Positions 37,343 to 46,259 are shown, counted from the first letter of the stretch. The stretch: 64,000 nucleotides of DNA from Halobacillus massiliensis (GCF_900166625.1 NZ_LT800499.1:2082854-2146853), one strand, 5' to 3'. The notes: generated by a model from the sequence alone, not told the origin. Translations and numbers: made by a program.

Positions 37343-37757
37343 ATTTGAAAATGGAGAAAAAATGACGGTTGAATTATTTAATGAAGCTGCACCTAACACA
37401 GTGGATAACTTCGAGAAATTAGCAAACAGCGAATTCTATGATGGATTAACCTTCCACCGGGTCATTCCGGATTTCGTTATTCAAGGCGGCGATCCAAACG
37501 GAAATGGTACTGGAGGACCTGGATATACGATTAAATGTGAAACGGAAGGCAACCCGCACAAGCATCAACGCGGATCATTATCGATGGCTCATGCAGGAAA
37601 AGATACAGGAGGAAGCCAGTTCTTTATCTGTCATTCTCCACAGCCTCACTTAGATGGCCGTCATACTGTTTTCGGCCGTGTCACTGACGGGGTAGAAATT
37701 GTTGATCGTGTCCGTCCTGGTGATGTTATGCAGCGTGTACGTGTGGAAGATAAATAA
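37323..37757 (+). CDS. ppiB: Peptidyl-prolyl cis-trans isomerase (cyclophilin)
   Basis: 144 residues from the ATG at 37323, which follows AGGAGG inside the end of lysA. It is a compact cyclophilin with the active-site segments [25 protein letters not shown] and [25 protein letters not shown]. It has no signal peptide, so it is cytosolic. It catalyses proline isomerisation in folding proteins. Same position as in B. subtilis. Confidence 0.95.
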   Translation: MKQATIEFENGEKMTVELFNEAAPNTVDNFEKLANSEFYDGLTFHRVIPDFVIQGGDPNGNGTGGPGYTIKCETEGNPHKHQRGSLSMAHAGKDTGGSQFFICHSPQPHLDGRHTVFGRVTDGVEIVDRVRPGDVMQRVRVEDK

Positions 37758-37867
37758 GAAGAGCAGTACTGCCGCCCTTCAAGTGTAAAAAGAATCATTA
37801 AAACGATGCTGAGATCTCCTCCTATGGGTAATTAGCCGTAGATTAATTATTATATTTATAAAGCGGG

Positions 37868-37896
37868 TTGAATCTTAGTAAGAAATCCAGTATGCT
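37868..37896 (+). promoter_or_regulatory. Sigma-A promoter of the 29-residue peptide gene
   Basis: TTGAAT at 37868-37873 and TATGCT at 37891-37896, with a 17-bp spacer, ending about 35 bp before the start codon. Confidence 0.6.
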
Positions 37897-37931
37897 ATTG
37901 CCTAGACAAGTTGAAGCAGTGGAGGCGGGCA

Positions 37932-38021
37932 ATGAAAAAGAAGAATTGGTTCCTTTTTACAATCCTGCTTGTAATGGGTTTAGCGTGGGGCATATATTAC
38001 TGGCTTGTAATTGTCTTTTAA
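37932..38021 (+). CDS. Predicted 29-residue single-pass membrane peptide
   Basis: The frame encodes MKKKNWFLFTILLVMGLAWG followed by nine residues ending IVF. It has a basic N-terminus and one hydrophobic helix from residue 6 to the C-terminus. A near-ideal ribosome-binding site (GGAGGCGGG) sits 2 bp upstream of the A preceding ATG, and a good sigma-A promoter lies 35 bp before that. It stands alone between ppiB and ribT. I do not recognise a family. Promoter plus ribosome-binding site plus coherent membrane helix make it a credible small gene. Confidence 0.6.
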   Translation: MKKKNWFLFTILLVMGLAWGIYYWLVIVF

Positions 38022-38068
38022 CTAAATCCGCGGTTAAAAAATATAATTAGTTATACGAGGGGTTATTT

Positions 38069-38434
38069 ATGTTAATACGATTTAAAAAATCATTTGAAAA
38101 AATAGCCATGGGCCTTCTTTCCTTTATGCCAGAGTGTAAAGATGTGAAGAAGCTGCAGGATATTATTCTGGAATATGAAAATAATGATACGTGGCACCTT
38201 TTTTTATGGAAAGAGGAGGATATCCTCGGTACGATAGGTGTGCGTACAGAAGGTAATACAGCTTATATCCAGCATGTGTCCGTGAATCCTTCCCATCGGA
38301 ACATGGGTATAGGAAAGCAGATGATTCAGTCTGTCTGCCATCAGCTTGGAAAAGAATATGATGTAAGAGCGGATCGGGTGACTGAACAGTTTTTTGAAAA
38401 ATGCGAGGCAGAAAGTCCATCCTCTCCAGTATAA
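38069..38434 (+). CDS. ribT: RibT, GNAT-type acetyltransferase
   Basis: 121 residues. The N-terminus (MLIRFKKSFEKIAMGLLSFMPE) is very close to B. subtilis RibT, and the GNAT acetyl-CoA loop is SVNPSHRNMGIGKQMI. In B. subtilis it is the last gene of the riboflavin operon and its substrate is unknown. Here no ribD, ribE, ribBA or ribH precedes it within the window; only a small peptide gene and ppiB do. So ribT has been separated from that operon. Confidence 0.9.
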   Translation: MLIRFKKSFEKIAMGLLSFMPECKDVKKLQDIILEYENNDTWHLFLWKEEDILGTIGVRTEGNTAYIQHVSVNPSHRNMGIGKQMIQSVCHQLGKEYDVRADRVTEQFFEKCEAESPSSPV

Positions 38435-38466
38435 AAAAGGTGTCCGTTTAGGGACACCTTTTTTTA
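38433..38466. terminator. Bidirectional terminator between ribT and ypuF
   Basis: AAAAAAGGTGTCC / GGGACACCTTTTTTT stem between converging genes. Confidence 0.88.
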
Positions 38467-38467
38467 T

Positions 38468-38929
38468 TCAGCGGTTTTTATGCTTATGCACAAGCTTAGT
38501 ATCTTTGAGATTACTTTGGTTCCAAAAGGAAACGTTCCATTTCTTGCATAAATCCTTTGTTTCCTGGAGCAGCGCCTGGTCTGTCAGCGGCAGGTAAAGG
38601 CTAATATAATTTGAATTATTCTCTATTCTCTTTTTAGTTAAGAGAGTAAGGCGTTCCAGTTCATGGGGATCTATTCCTAATTCCTTCAGCTGATCTTCAT
38701 TGCGGCTGATTTTACTGATGGTTTTATTCACTAGAATCCCCGCGCCTTTGTAGTTCTTTCTTCGGAAGTGATAGAGTGAAACGGCTAATTGAATCAGCAG
38801 CACCCAGACAGAGTCTCTATTATGAGGCTCTGTTTCTTTCCAATGCTCTTCAAGTACTTCATGACATTCAAAATAGTCGCGTGTTCCATGAAAATGAGCC
38901 AAATATTCTACATAGCGATAAGGAAACAT
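38468..38929 (-). CDS. ypuF: DUF309 protein YpuF
   Basis: 153 residues from the ATG at 38929 (GAAAGGTG upstream). The DUF309 signature is YFECHEVLEEHWKE with LLIQLAVSLYHFRRKNYKGA, a helical bundle with a probable metal-binding His/Glu pattern. Function is unknown. It lies between ribT and scpA as in B. subtilis, where it is on the same strand as those genes as I recall; here it is on the opposite strand. Confidence 0.85.
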   Translation of the reverse strand: MFPYRYVEYLAHFHGTRDYFECHEVLEEHWKETEPHNRDSVWVLLIQLAVSLYHFRRKNYKGAGILVNKTISKISRNEDQLKELGIDPHELERLTLLTKKRIENNSNYISLYLPLTDQALLQETKDLCKKWNVSFWNQSNLKDTKLVHKHKNR

Positions 38930-39140
38930 AACAACGCACCTTTCTTCTTCCATCATATCTGCCTTAAAGTCCCTCGTAAAGCTATATGGATTAGACGAAG
39001 ACTATTAACGGTATAGTTTTTTTCTGATACTATTAATCAGGAGGCTTTTATTAAAAGGCAAGTTTTCGCTGCTGAAGCTGGAAGGATGCAGTTAATGAGG
39101 CCAATCAGCAAGATATCTAATGATAAAAGGAAGATAAAAA

Positions 39141-39890
39141 ATGACCGATCGTTATCACGTGAAATTGGATGGCTTTGAAGGTCCACTTGATTTATTGTTA
39201 CATCTCGTTAATCGGTATGAAATCGATATTTATGATATTCCGGTATCCACGATTACTGAACAATACATGACTTATATCCATACGATGCAGGAACTTGAAT
39301 TGAATATTGCTAGTGAATACCTGGTCATGGCCGCCAGTCTGCTGGCAATGAAAAGTCAGATGCTTCTTCCTGCTCAGCAAATTGACGATGATTTTTCTGA
39401 CGAAGAGGAAGAGGATCCGAGGGAAGAATTGATGCAACGCTTGATCGAATATAAAAAATTCAAAAGTGCTGCCGAAAGTTTGAAGCAAAAAGAAGTAAAA
39501 GTTAATCGTGTTTATACACGGCCTAAGGCAGAGCCGCCGGAGGAGAACGGATCTGCTATCGAACCTTTAGATCCTGATGAGGTTTCTATGCTGGATATGA
39601 TCGATGCTGTTAACCGCCTCTTAAAACAAGCGAAAAGCCGTTCGTCACAGGGTACTAAAATTAAGAGAGATGAAATTTCCATTCAAATGCGGATGGGTGA
39701 AATCCTGGACAAAATAAATGTGGACCGTAAAGGGACACCCTTTAACGATTTGTTTAAAGAGAAGACTAAACCCCATATCGTTGTAACATTTATAGCAGTA
39801 TTGGAATTGATGAAAAATAAAAATATTACATGTGTACAACCGAATCATTTTGATGAATTAGTTGTTTATAAAATGGAGGAACAAGCATGA
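39141..39890 (+). CDS. scpA: Segregation and condensation protein A
   Basis: 249 residues. The kleisin N-terminus YHVKLDGFEGPLDLLLHLVNRYEIDIYDIPVSTITEQY is diagnostic, followed by an acidic linker (EEEEDPREE) and a C-terminal winged helix. It bridges SMC heads in the condensin complex together with ScpB. It overlaps scpB by 4 bp (ATGA). Confidence 0.96.
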   Translation: MTDRYHVKLDGFEGPLDLLLHLVNRYEIDIYDIPVSTITEQYMTYIHTMQELELNIASEYLVMAASLLAMKSQMLLPAQQIDDDFSDEEEEDPREELMQRLIEYKKFKSAAESLKQKEVKVNRVYTRPKAEPPEENGSAIEPLDPDEVSMLDMIDAVNRLLKQAKSRSSQGTKIKRDEISIQMRMGEILDKINVDRKGTPFNDLFKEKTKPHIVVTFIAVLELMKNKNITCVQPNHFDELVVYKMEEQA

Positions 39891-40486
39891 ACAAAGAAGA
39901 GAAACGAGCCTTGACTGAAGGCCTGCTCTTTGCATCTGGAGAAGAAGGAATTGTGAAAAGAAAATTAATGGAAGCTCTCAATTGTACGAAACAAGAGTTG
40001 GATGAATTATTAATAGAGATGCAGGAAGATTATGATCACCCCCAACGTGGAATTAGAATGATGGAATCCAATGAAACTCTTCATTTAACTACTAAACCAG
40101 AGCATGCTTCTTTCTATCAAGAGGTCTTGAATTCTAAATCGGCCACCCGATTGTCTCAAGCTGCACTTGAAGCACTTGCTATTATCGCTTACAGGCAGCC
40201 GATTACCCGTATTGAGATTGATGACCTCCGGGGTGTAAAAAGTGACCGTGCCGTTCAGACGTTAGTCAATCGGAATTTAATAGAAGAAAAGGGAAGAAAG
40301 GAAGCTGTAGGGCGCCCGGTTTTATTTGGGACAACGACTGATTTTCTTACGTACTTTGGTTTGTCTTCCATTGAGGAGCTCCCTCCATTAAAAGCTCTTG
40401 AGGGGCCAAATGATATTGAAGATGAAGCTGATCTTTTTTTCGAACGTTTTGAAGAGACAGGACAGGGCAGTTATGAAGATACCTAA
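39887..40486 (+). CDS. scpB: Segregation and condensation protein B
   Basis: 199 residues. Two winged-helix domains; the core ALEALAIIAYRQPITRIEIDDLRGVKSDRAVQTLVNRNLIEEKGRKEAVGRPVLF is typical, stated here as the family block. It forms a dimer that regulates SMC-ScpA. It is coupled to scpA by overlap. The next small gene begins within 24 bp. Confidence 0.95.
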   Translation: MNKEEKRALTEGLLFASGEEGIVKRKLMEALNCTKQELDELLIEMQEDYDHPQRGIRMMESNETLHLTTKPEHASFYQEVLNSKSATRLSQAALEALAIIAYRQPITRIEIDDLRGVKSDRAVQTLVNRNLIEEKGRKEAVGRPVLFGTTTDFLTYFGLSSIEELPPLKALEGPNDIEDEADLFFERFEETGQGSYEDT

Positions 40487-40509
40487 TGTTTATGAAAGGA
40501 GCACATGTA

Positions 40510-40839
40510 ATGAACCTATTGAAGGTAGATCACCCACATGAACAGGGAGCGGCTACGTTGATTGTTTACGAAGATAAAGGCAGCACAAGCTCTGTAGCGA
40601 TCAACTATGAGCCAGCCAAAGATTCCCTCAACAGCGAGCAGTGGAAAACCCCCATTTTAGCACTGGCTTATTTTATTAAACACCCTGAAGCAAAGCATAG
40701 ACCTTCCGTGACTATTTCAAAAGAAGACGCTGAACAAGTTGTAAGCGAAATGAATCTGAATGCTGTACAGAGAGCTTTTGACGATATCGAGTCAAAAGGG
40801 AACTTTGAGCTTACTTCCACCCTCGAATTTTATAACTAG
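40510..40839 (+). CDS. Unknown protein in the ypuI position
   Basis: 109 residues from the ATG at 40510, which follows AAAGGAG by 8 bp. The ATG at 40486 precedes that ribosome-binding site. It is soluble and acidic, with VTISKEDAEQVVSEMNLNAVQRAFDDIES as a helical segment. No membrane segment or motif I recognise. B. subtilis carries ypuI (a longer protein) between scpB and dacB, and I see no resemblance. It is probably cotranscribed with scpAB and ends at a strong terminator. Confidence 0.7.
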   Translation: MNLLKVDHPHEQGAATLIVYEDKGSTSSVAINYEPAKDSLNSEQWKTPILALAYFIKHPEAKHRPSVTISKEDAEQVVSEMNLNAVQRAFDDIESKGNFELTSTLEFYN

Positions 40840-40840
40840 T

Positions 40841-40872
40841 AAAAAAGCCTGCGATTGTGCAGGCTTTTTTTT
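40841..40872 (+). terminator. Terminator after scpAB
   Basis: AAAAAAGCCTGC / GCAGGCTTTTTTTT stem. Confidence 0.88.
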
Positions 40873-40880
40873 CTGCTCTC

Positions 40881-40907
40881 ATAAGCTTGTACCTGAAAGC
40901 ATAGGTT
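40881..40907 (+). promoter_or_regulatory. Sigma-E-type promoter of dacB-spmAB
   Basis: ATA at 40881-40883, then a 16-bp spacer, then CATAGGTT at 40900-40907, fitting the mother-cell sigma-E -10 CATANNNT. dacB is a known sigma-E gene in B. subtilis. Confidence 0.65.
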
Positions 40908-40941
40908 TAATTAAAAGAACAAGATAGGAGGAAGACCTCTA

Positions 40942-42027
40942 TTGAAGCGCATGTTTTTCAAACTTATAATGATCATATTTCTTTTGTCCGTACTGTTTCC
41001 AGGGGTAACAAAAGCTCAGCCAAACATAAATGTATCGGCAGAACACGCCGTATTAATTGATGCTAAATCAGGAAGAGTGTTGTTTGAGAAAGATGCTTAT
41101 ACACCCTCATTAATTGCCAGTACTACTAAAATAATGACTGCCATACTTGCAATTGAGTCAGGAAAGCTTGAAGAAGATGTGGTAGTCAGTGATCAGGCGA
41201 TTCGTTCAGAAGGTTCTTCTATTTACCTGACGAAAGGTGAAAAAATAAAATTAATTGATCTTGTTTATGGACTTATGTTGAGGTCAGGTAATGATTCTGC
41301 TGTAGCAATAGCTGAACACGTAGGGGGAAGTGTAGAAGGCTTTGCCATGCTGATGAATGAGAAAGCAGATTGGCTGGGTATGGAAGCCTCAAATTTTGAA
41401 AATCCCCATGGACTAGATGGGGAGAATCACGTTTCTAGCGCATATGATTTGGCTCTACTTATGGCCTATTCGATGAAAAACGAAACCTTTCGTGAAGTGA
41501 CAGGAAGTACATCCTACAAATCAGAAAATCGTACGTACCCGTGGATGAATAAAAATAAGCTTCTGACCAAGCTTTATGAGAACACAACGGGAGGAAAGAC
41601 CGGATTTACAAAGAAAGCGGGTCGGACGCTGGTTAGCAGTGCAGAAAAAGACGGCATGGAGCTTATAGCTGTTACTTTGAATGCACCAAGTGACTGGAAT
41701 GATCACCAATCGATGTATGAATGGGGCTTCGAAAACTATGAAACCTATTACTTGCAAAAAGAAGGTTATATTAAAGCGGGCGGGGACTTGTACTACCTGC
41801 CGGAAGATATTGAATACCCATTAACAAATGAGGAAAGAAAGCAGCTGAAGGCTGTATTTGAACCAATGAAAGGTAAGAAGAAGGAAGTAGGTACTCGGCA
41901 TTACCGTATTAAAGATCAGGAAATTACTCAGTCACCAGTGCTAAAAGAAAGACCCGCCGATCCATTCATTCAATCTGGCGCTGTGTTTTTCAAACGCATG
42001 ATGGGGGTAGAGCCGTGGTCAACTTAA
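40942..42027 (+). CDS. dacB: Sporulation D-alanyl-D-alanine carboxypeptidase DacB (PBP5*)
   Basis: 361 residues from the TTG at 40942 (TAGGAGGAAG upstream). It has a signal peptide of about 25 residues ending TKA. The S11 motifs are ASTTKIM, RSGNDSA and GGKTGFT. It trims the cortex peptidoglycan during sporulation, and its genetic partners spmA and spmB follow at once. spmA starts within its last codons. Confidence 0.94.
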   Translation: MKRMFFKLIMIIFLLSVLFPGVTKAQPNINVSAEHAVLIDAKSGRVLFEKDAYTPSLIASTTKIMTAILAIESGKLEEDVVVSDQAIRSEGSSIYLTKGEKIKLIDLVYGLMLRSGNDSAVAIAEHVGGSVEGFAMLMNEKADWLGMEASNFENPHGLDGENHVSSAYDLALLMAYSMKNETFREVTGSTSYKSENRTYPWMNKNKLLTKLYENTTGGKTGFTKKAGRTLVSSAEKDGMELIAVTLNAPSDWNDHQSMYEWGFENYETYYLQKEGYIKAGGDLYYLPEDIEYPLTNEERKQLKAVFEPMKGKKKEVGTRHYRIKDQEITQSPVLKERPADPFIQSGAVFFKRMMGVEPWST

Positions 42028-42602
42028 TATGGGTGTTTTTAGCGGTTTCCGGCATTATCTATGCTGCTTTTAATGGGACGATGGGCGAAGTAAATGAAGC
42101 GATATTTAAAACACTTGATGAAAGCGTCATGATTACACTAAGTCTGCTTGGTGTTCTTGTATTCTGGCTTGGTTTAATGAAAATCGCTGAAGAAGCCGGA
42201 TTATTGGCAGGTCTCGCTAAGTTGTTTAAGCCATTTGTCCGAAAATTATTTCCTGATATACCCGAAAATGATCCGGCACTGGGATATATTCTTTCCAACA
42301 TGACAGCCAATATGTTCGGTTTGGGGAATGCTGCAACCCCAATGGGTCTTAAAGCAATGAAGGAATTAAAACGACTATCCAGCTCGGATGAAGCCAGCCG
42401 GTCAATGATCACCTTTCTTGCCATTAATACCTCTTCTTTAACACTAATACCTACAACAGTAATTGCAATAAGGATGAAATATGAGTCAGCAGATCCTACA
42501 AGTATCATAGGAGCGACTATACTAGCTACCATTATTTCTACTGTTGCCGCTTTGATCATTGACCGCATCTTTTATTATAGAAGGCAGCGGAAGTTAATAT
42601 GA
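42015..42602 (+). CDS. spmA: Spore maturation protein A
   Basis: 195 residues starting at a GTG inside the end of dacB. Integral membrane protein of the Gate/nucleoside-recognition type with about four or five helices. NMTANMFGLGNAATPMGLKAMKEL and TSSLTLIPTTVIAIRMK are family-typical. It is needed for spore dehydration in B. subtilis. It overlaps spmB by 4 bp. Confidence 0.93.
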   Translation: MVNLIWVFLAVSGIIYAAFNGTMGEVNEAIFKTLDESVMITLSLLGVLVFWLGLMKIAEEAGLLAGLAKLFKPFVRKLFPDIPENDPALGYILSNMTANMFGLGNAATPMGLKAMKELKRLSSSDEASRSMITFLAINTSSLTLIPTTVIAIRMKYESADPTSIIGATILATIISTVAALIIDRIFYYRRQRKLI

Positions 42603-43114
42603 GTATCTGGCTGATCCCCCTCATTATATTGATTGTTCTCGTTACAGCGACCATCAAGAGAGTACCGGCATATGAAGTATTCGTCGACGGCAGTAAGGAA
42701 GGCATTCAAATAGCCATCTCACTTCTTCCTTTTCTTTTAGGTATGATGGTGTCAATTGCCATCTTTCAGGCTTCAGGAGCAATGGAAGCTATACTCTATG
42801 TCTTTAAACCCCTGATGAATGCTTTGGGTATACCTGAGCAGATCCTGCCGCTTGCTCTCATTCGTCCCATATCCGGGACGGCTGCCTTGAGCATGACAAC
42901 AGAGCTTATCAGGACATTTGGACCCGATTCTTTAATAGGTTATTTGGCTTCCGTCATGCAGGGAAGCACAGATACAACTCTTTACATCATTACGGTTTAT
43001 TTTGGGGCAGTAGGAATCCGGAAAATGGGAGATGCTTTAAAAGTTGGACTTTTAGCCGACCTTGTTGGTATAATAGCAGCAATTATTATTGTAATCATTC
43101 TCTTTAGCGGATAA
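42599..43114 (+). CDS. spmB: Spore maturation protein B
   Basis: 171 residues, homologous to SpmA (same Gate domain), with helices around FVDGSKEGIQIAISLLPFLLGMMV and a conserved IRPISGTAALSMTTE and MQGSTDTTLYIITVYFGAVGIRK. It works with SpmA in spore core dehydration. It is the last gene of the dacB-spmAB operon. Confidence 0.93.
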   Translation: MSIWLIPLIILIVLVTATIKRVPAYEVFVDGSKEGIQIAISLLPFLLGMMVSIAIFQASGAMEAILYVFKPLMNALGIPEQILPLALIRPISGTAALSMTTELIRTFGPDSLIGYLASVMQGSTDTTLYIITVYFGAVGIRKMGDALKVGLLADLVGIIAAIIIVIILFSG

Positions 43115-43134
43115 GCTATTAGAGTGAGAGAAAG

Positions 43135-43163
43135 AGCCGCGCTGGACCTTTCCAGCGTGGCTT
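43135..43163 (+). terminator. Hairpin after spmB, possible terminator
   Basis: AGCC(G/A)CGCTGG stem around ACCTTT; the T tail is weak, so its strength is uncertain. Confidence 0.5.
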
Positions 43164-43229
43164 CATGCTGTTTGTTTATGCTGTTCTCTGTATCAATAAT
43201 AGAATTAACTATAATAGGGGGACGATCCG

Positions 43230-43967
43230 ATGAGTGATTTGGAACGTCTGCAGAAAGTGATCGCCCATGCTGGTGTGGCATCACGAAGAAAAGCAGAAGA
43301 TTTAATTGTCCAAGGTAAAGTGACCGTGAATGGAAAAGTAGTGAAGGAATTAGGAACGAAGGTTTCACCTAATGACAAAGTTGAGGTAGAAGGTGTGCCG
43401 ATTGCTAAAGAGCCGCCGGTTTATTATCTTTTCTACAAGCCTCGAGGTGTAATATCAAGTGTGAAGGATGATAAAGGGAGAAAAGTAGTGACAGATTACT
43501 TCCCGGAAGTAGAAGAACGAATCTTTCCTATCGGACGACTTGATTATGATACTTCCGGTGTTTTGCTTTTAACAAATGATGGTGATTTCGCCAATCTGTT
43601 AATGCACCCAAGTTATCAAATCGATAAAGTATATGTAGCCAAGACAAAAGGTATACCTTCAACTGAACAATTAAAGAGCTTTAAAAAGGGAATAAATGTA
43701 GACGGTGATCGGTTAAAAGCAGTACATGCCAAAGTTATTTCAACTGACCAGAAAAAAAATACGGCAATCGTACAGCTTATTCTTCATGAAGGAAAAAACC
43801 GTCAAGTGAGAAAAATGTTTGAGGCGATTGGAGTACCGGTCGACAAACTAAAAAGAGAAAAATATGGTTTTATTACTGTAGAAGGCATGAATGCCGGTGA
43901 CATTCGACCATTAAAGCCTCATGAAGTGAAACAGCTGCGCGAGCTGGCTGATAAAAATGTTAAATAA
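43230..43967 (+). CDS. rluB: 23S rRNA pseudouridine synthase RluB
   Basis: 245 residues. An N-terminal S4 RNA-binding domain (LQKVIAHAGVASRRKAEDLI) is followed by the RsuA-type catalytic domain with the aspartate in GRLDYDTSGVLLLTNDG. NRQVRKMFEAIG is also conserved. It is expected to modify 23S rRNA in the domain V hairpin. It is ypuL in B. subtilis, directly before resA. The start follows GGGGGAC. Confidence 0.93.
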   Translation: MSDLERLQKVIAHAGVASRRKAEDLIVQGKVTVNGKVVKELGTKVSPNDKVEVEGVPIAKEPPVYYLFYKPRGVISSVKDDKGRKVVTDYFPEVEERIFPIGRLDYDTSGVLLLTNDGDFANLLMHPSYQIDKVYVAKTKGIPSTEQLKSFKKGINVDGDRLKAVHAKVISTDQKKNTAIVQLILHEGKNRQVRKMFEAIGVPVDKLKREKYGFITVEGMNAGDIRPLKPHEVKQLRELADKNVK

Positions 43968-44021
43968 TATTCAAAATTTCTACAGCCTAACAATGATATA
44001 ATGTTGTGGGAGTGAGAGCAT

Positions 44022-44573
44022 ATGAAGGAAAAAACTTTAGAAAAAAAGAAAAAACGGCTTGTTTTTCGGTCTGTAATGCTGGCTGCGATGGTAGGTTTGA
44101 TCGCTTTTGCTATAATTTCTAACTTAAACGATGATAAAAGCGTAGTAGCAAAAGGAGAAGAAGCCCCTGATTTCGAATTAAAAAAATTTGGTTCGGATGA
44201 AACCATTGCACTCAGTGACCTAAGAGGTAAAGGCGTCATGATAAATTTCTGGGCTACCTACTGCGAACCATGTAAAGATGAAATGCCTTATATGGAAGAA
44301 GTATATCCAAAATACAAAGAAAAAGGTGTCGAAATTCTTGCAATAAATTTAGATACCTCTGATCTTGTAGTACAGCGCTTTCTTGACAAATATGGGTTAA
44401 GTTTCCCAATTTTGCATGATAAGAATGGTCAGGTAATGGATCAGTATAATGTTGGACAAATACCTTCCACTCTCTTTATTAATCCAGACGGCGAAGTAGA
44501 AAACCATGTGGTGGGACCGCTTACACTTGAAAAACTAGAAGGTTACTTAAACGAGATAACTCCTGAGGCGTAA
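44022..44573 (+). CDS. resA: Thiol-disulfide oxidoreductase ResA
   Basis: 183 residues. An N-terminal membrane anchor (about residues 13-32) is followed by an extracytoplasmic thioredoxin fold. The active site is CEPC (WATYCEPCKDEMP), the exact ResA motif. It reduces apocytochrome c cysteines so haem can be attached by ResBC. First gene of the res operon; resB follows after 27 bp. Confidence 0.95.
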   Translation: MKEKTLEKKKKRLVFRSVMLAAMVGLIAFAIISNLNDDKSVVAKGEEAPDFELKKFGSDETIALSDLRGKGVMINFWATYCEPCKDEMPYMEEVYPKYKEKGVEILAINLDTSDLVVQRFLDKYGLSFPILHDKNGQVMDQYNVGQIPSTLFINPDGEVENHVVGPLTLEKLEGYLNEITPEA

Positions 44574-44600
44574 GTCCAATTGAAATTGTGAGGTTTTACT

Positions 44601-46259
44601 ATGAATAATATAATTTGTGAATGTGGACATGAAAACCCTGAAGGAGCGGTGCTCTGTGAGTCCTGCGGAAAACCGATTGAAGAAAACCAGCATTTAGATG
44701 GTAATGATGAAAAACAGTTGCTAAACATGCGTTATGACGGTAGTGCACGACGTTCAAAAACCTATAATCGCACAATTGTCGATAAAATCTGGAACTTCTT
44801 TTCATCTGTTAAAGTGGGGATTTGGCTGATTGTCACTACTTTAATTGCTTCGGCATTAGGTACTGTGTTTCCGCAGGAGATGTATATACCTCCCGGCTCC
44901 AATCCAGCAACACATTACAGAGATCAATACGGAATATTAGGACAGATATATTACCAGCTTGGTTTTCACAATTTATACTCTTCCTGGTGGTACATGCTCC
45001 TGCTCGCTCTAATCGGGATATCCATTGTCATTGCAAGTCTTGACCGGTTTATTCCTTTATACAAAATACTTAAAACTCAAAAGCCTAAACGGCATGATAC
45101 CTTTTTGAAAAAACAGCGGGTGTTTGGTCAAACAGTATCTAAATCTGTGAATACAGAACGACTTCGCAAAAATTTAAAGAAGCAGCGCTTTAAAGTACGT
45201 GAAGAAGATGGAAGTCTGTTAGCAGAAAAGAATCGTTTCTCCCGCTGGGGGCCATATGTCAACCATATAGGTCTTATTATCTTTTTACTTGGAACGCTGC
45301 TTCGTTTTGTTCCTGCTTTTTTTGTTGATGAGTTTATCTGGGTTCGTGAAGGTGAAACAAAAGTAATAACAGGGACAGAAGGAAAGTATTATATCGAAAA
45401 TAAAGATTTTATATTAGAAACATATGATGAAAATGATGAGCGTTTTAAAGAAGCTATTCAAAGGAATGGACAGCCAGTACCTAAAACTTATCAAACCAAT
45501 GCGGTTCTCTATGAAAGAACAGACGATATAGTGGTTGGAAAAGAACCGGAACTTAAAAAAATTAAAGAAGACGAAGCTCGAGTAAATCATCCAATTAAAA
45601 TCGATAACTTTACTTTGTATCAGGCCAGCTACCAGCAGAATGAATTTCATAATATGACATTTAAGCTTCATGATACTGATAATGAGGACACATCCTACGG
45701 TGAATTCACTATTGATCTAAGTGATCCTGAAGGTGAATATGAGCTCGATAGTGGTCATCGAATTGTTCTTGACTCTTATTTCCCTGAATATACGTTACGG
45801 GACGGAGAGCCGGTTTCTCAATCGAAATTCCCTAAAAACCCTGCATTTGTATTCAATGTCTATGAGCCTGGAGAAGATTCAGATCCTGAAGTCAGTTTCG
45901 CGGGAATTGGTGCAAACATCGATCCTACCGGTGAAAATGACTATAAGGTTGGACTGGTAGATTTTGATGTCCGTGATGTAACAGGCTTAACGGTCCGTAA
46001 AGACTACACGCTTCCAATTATTGCATTAGGCGGAGCTATATTTATGATTGGTGTTATCCAGGGGATGTACTGGAACCACAGAAGAATTTGGGTGAAACCT
46101 AAAGAAGACGGTGTATGGATTGCGGGTCATACTAATAAAAACTGGGTCGCGTTAAGGCGCGAAATCGATAAAGTGATTGAGGGCACAGGAATTGAACCGC
46201 CTATAGATCAGCAGGAAATAAAAGAAACGAATAATTCAGGCTATAAGGAGGGAAAATAA
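44601..46259 (+). CDS. resB: Cytochrome c maturation protein ResB
   Basis: 552 residues. The N-terminal cytoplasmic CxC...CxxC cluster (CECGHENPEGAVLCESCG) resembles a zinc ribbon and is conserved in B. subtilis ResB. Transmembrane helices lie near residues 72-92 and 130-150, with another near 225-245, then a large extracytoplasmic domain and a last helix (LPIIALGGAIFMIGVIQGMYW). It transports haem and forms the haem-lyase complex with ResC. It is directly followed by resC. Confidence 0.95.
   Translation: MNNIICECGHENPEGAVLCESCGKPIEENQHLDGNDEKQLLNMRYDGSARRSKTYNRTIVDKIWNFFSSVKVGIWLIVTTLIASALGTVFPQEMYIPPGSNPATHYRDQYGILGQIYYQLGFHNLYSSWWYMLLLALIGISIVIASLDRFIPLYKILKTQKPKRHDTFLKKQRVFGQTVSKSVNTERLRKNLKKQRFKVREEDGSLLAEKNRFSRWGPYVNHIGLIIFLLGTLLRFVPAFFVDEFIWVREGETKVITGTEGKYYIENKDFILETYDENDERFKEAIQRNGQPVPKTYQTNAVLYERTDDIVVGKEPELKKIKEDEARVNHPIKIDNFTLYQASYQQNEFHNMTFKLHDTDNEDTSYGEFTIDLSDPEGEYELDSGHRIVLDSYFPEYTLRDGEPVSQSKFPKNPAFVFNVYEPGEDSDPEVSFAGIGANIDPTGENDYKVGLVDFDVRDVTGLTVRKDYTLPIIALGGAIFMIGVIQGMYWNHRRIWVKPKEDGVWIAGHTNKNWVALRREIDKVIEGTGIEPPIDQQEIKETNNSGYKEGK

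Noticed and set aside
37868..38050. 60-residue frame overlapping the small peptide gene
   Set aside because: It starts inside the predicted promoter, lacks a ribosome-binding site, and competes with a better 29-residue frame behind GGAGGCGGG.
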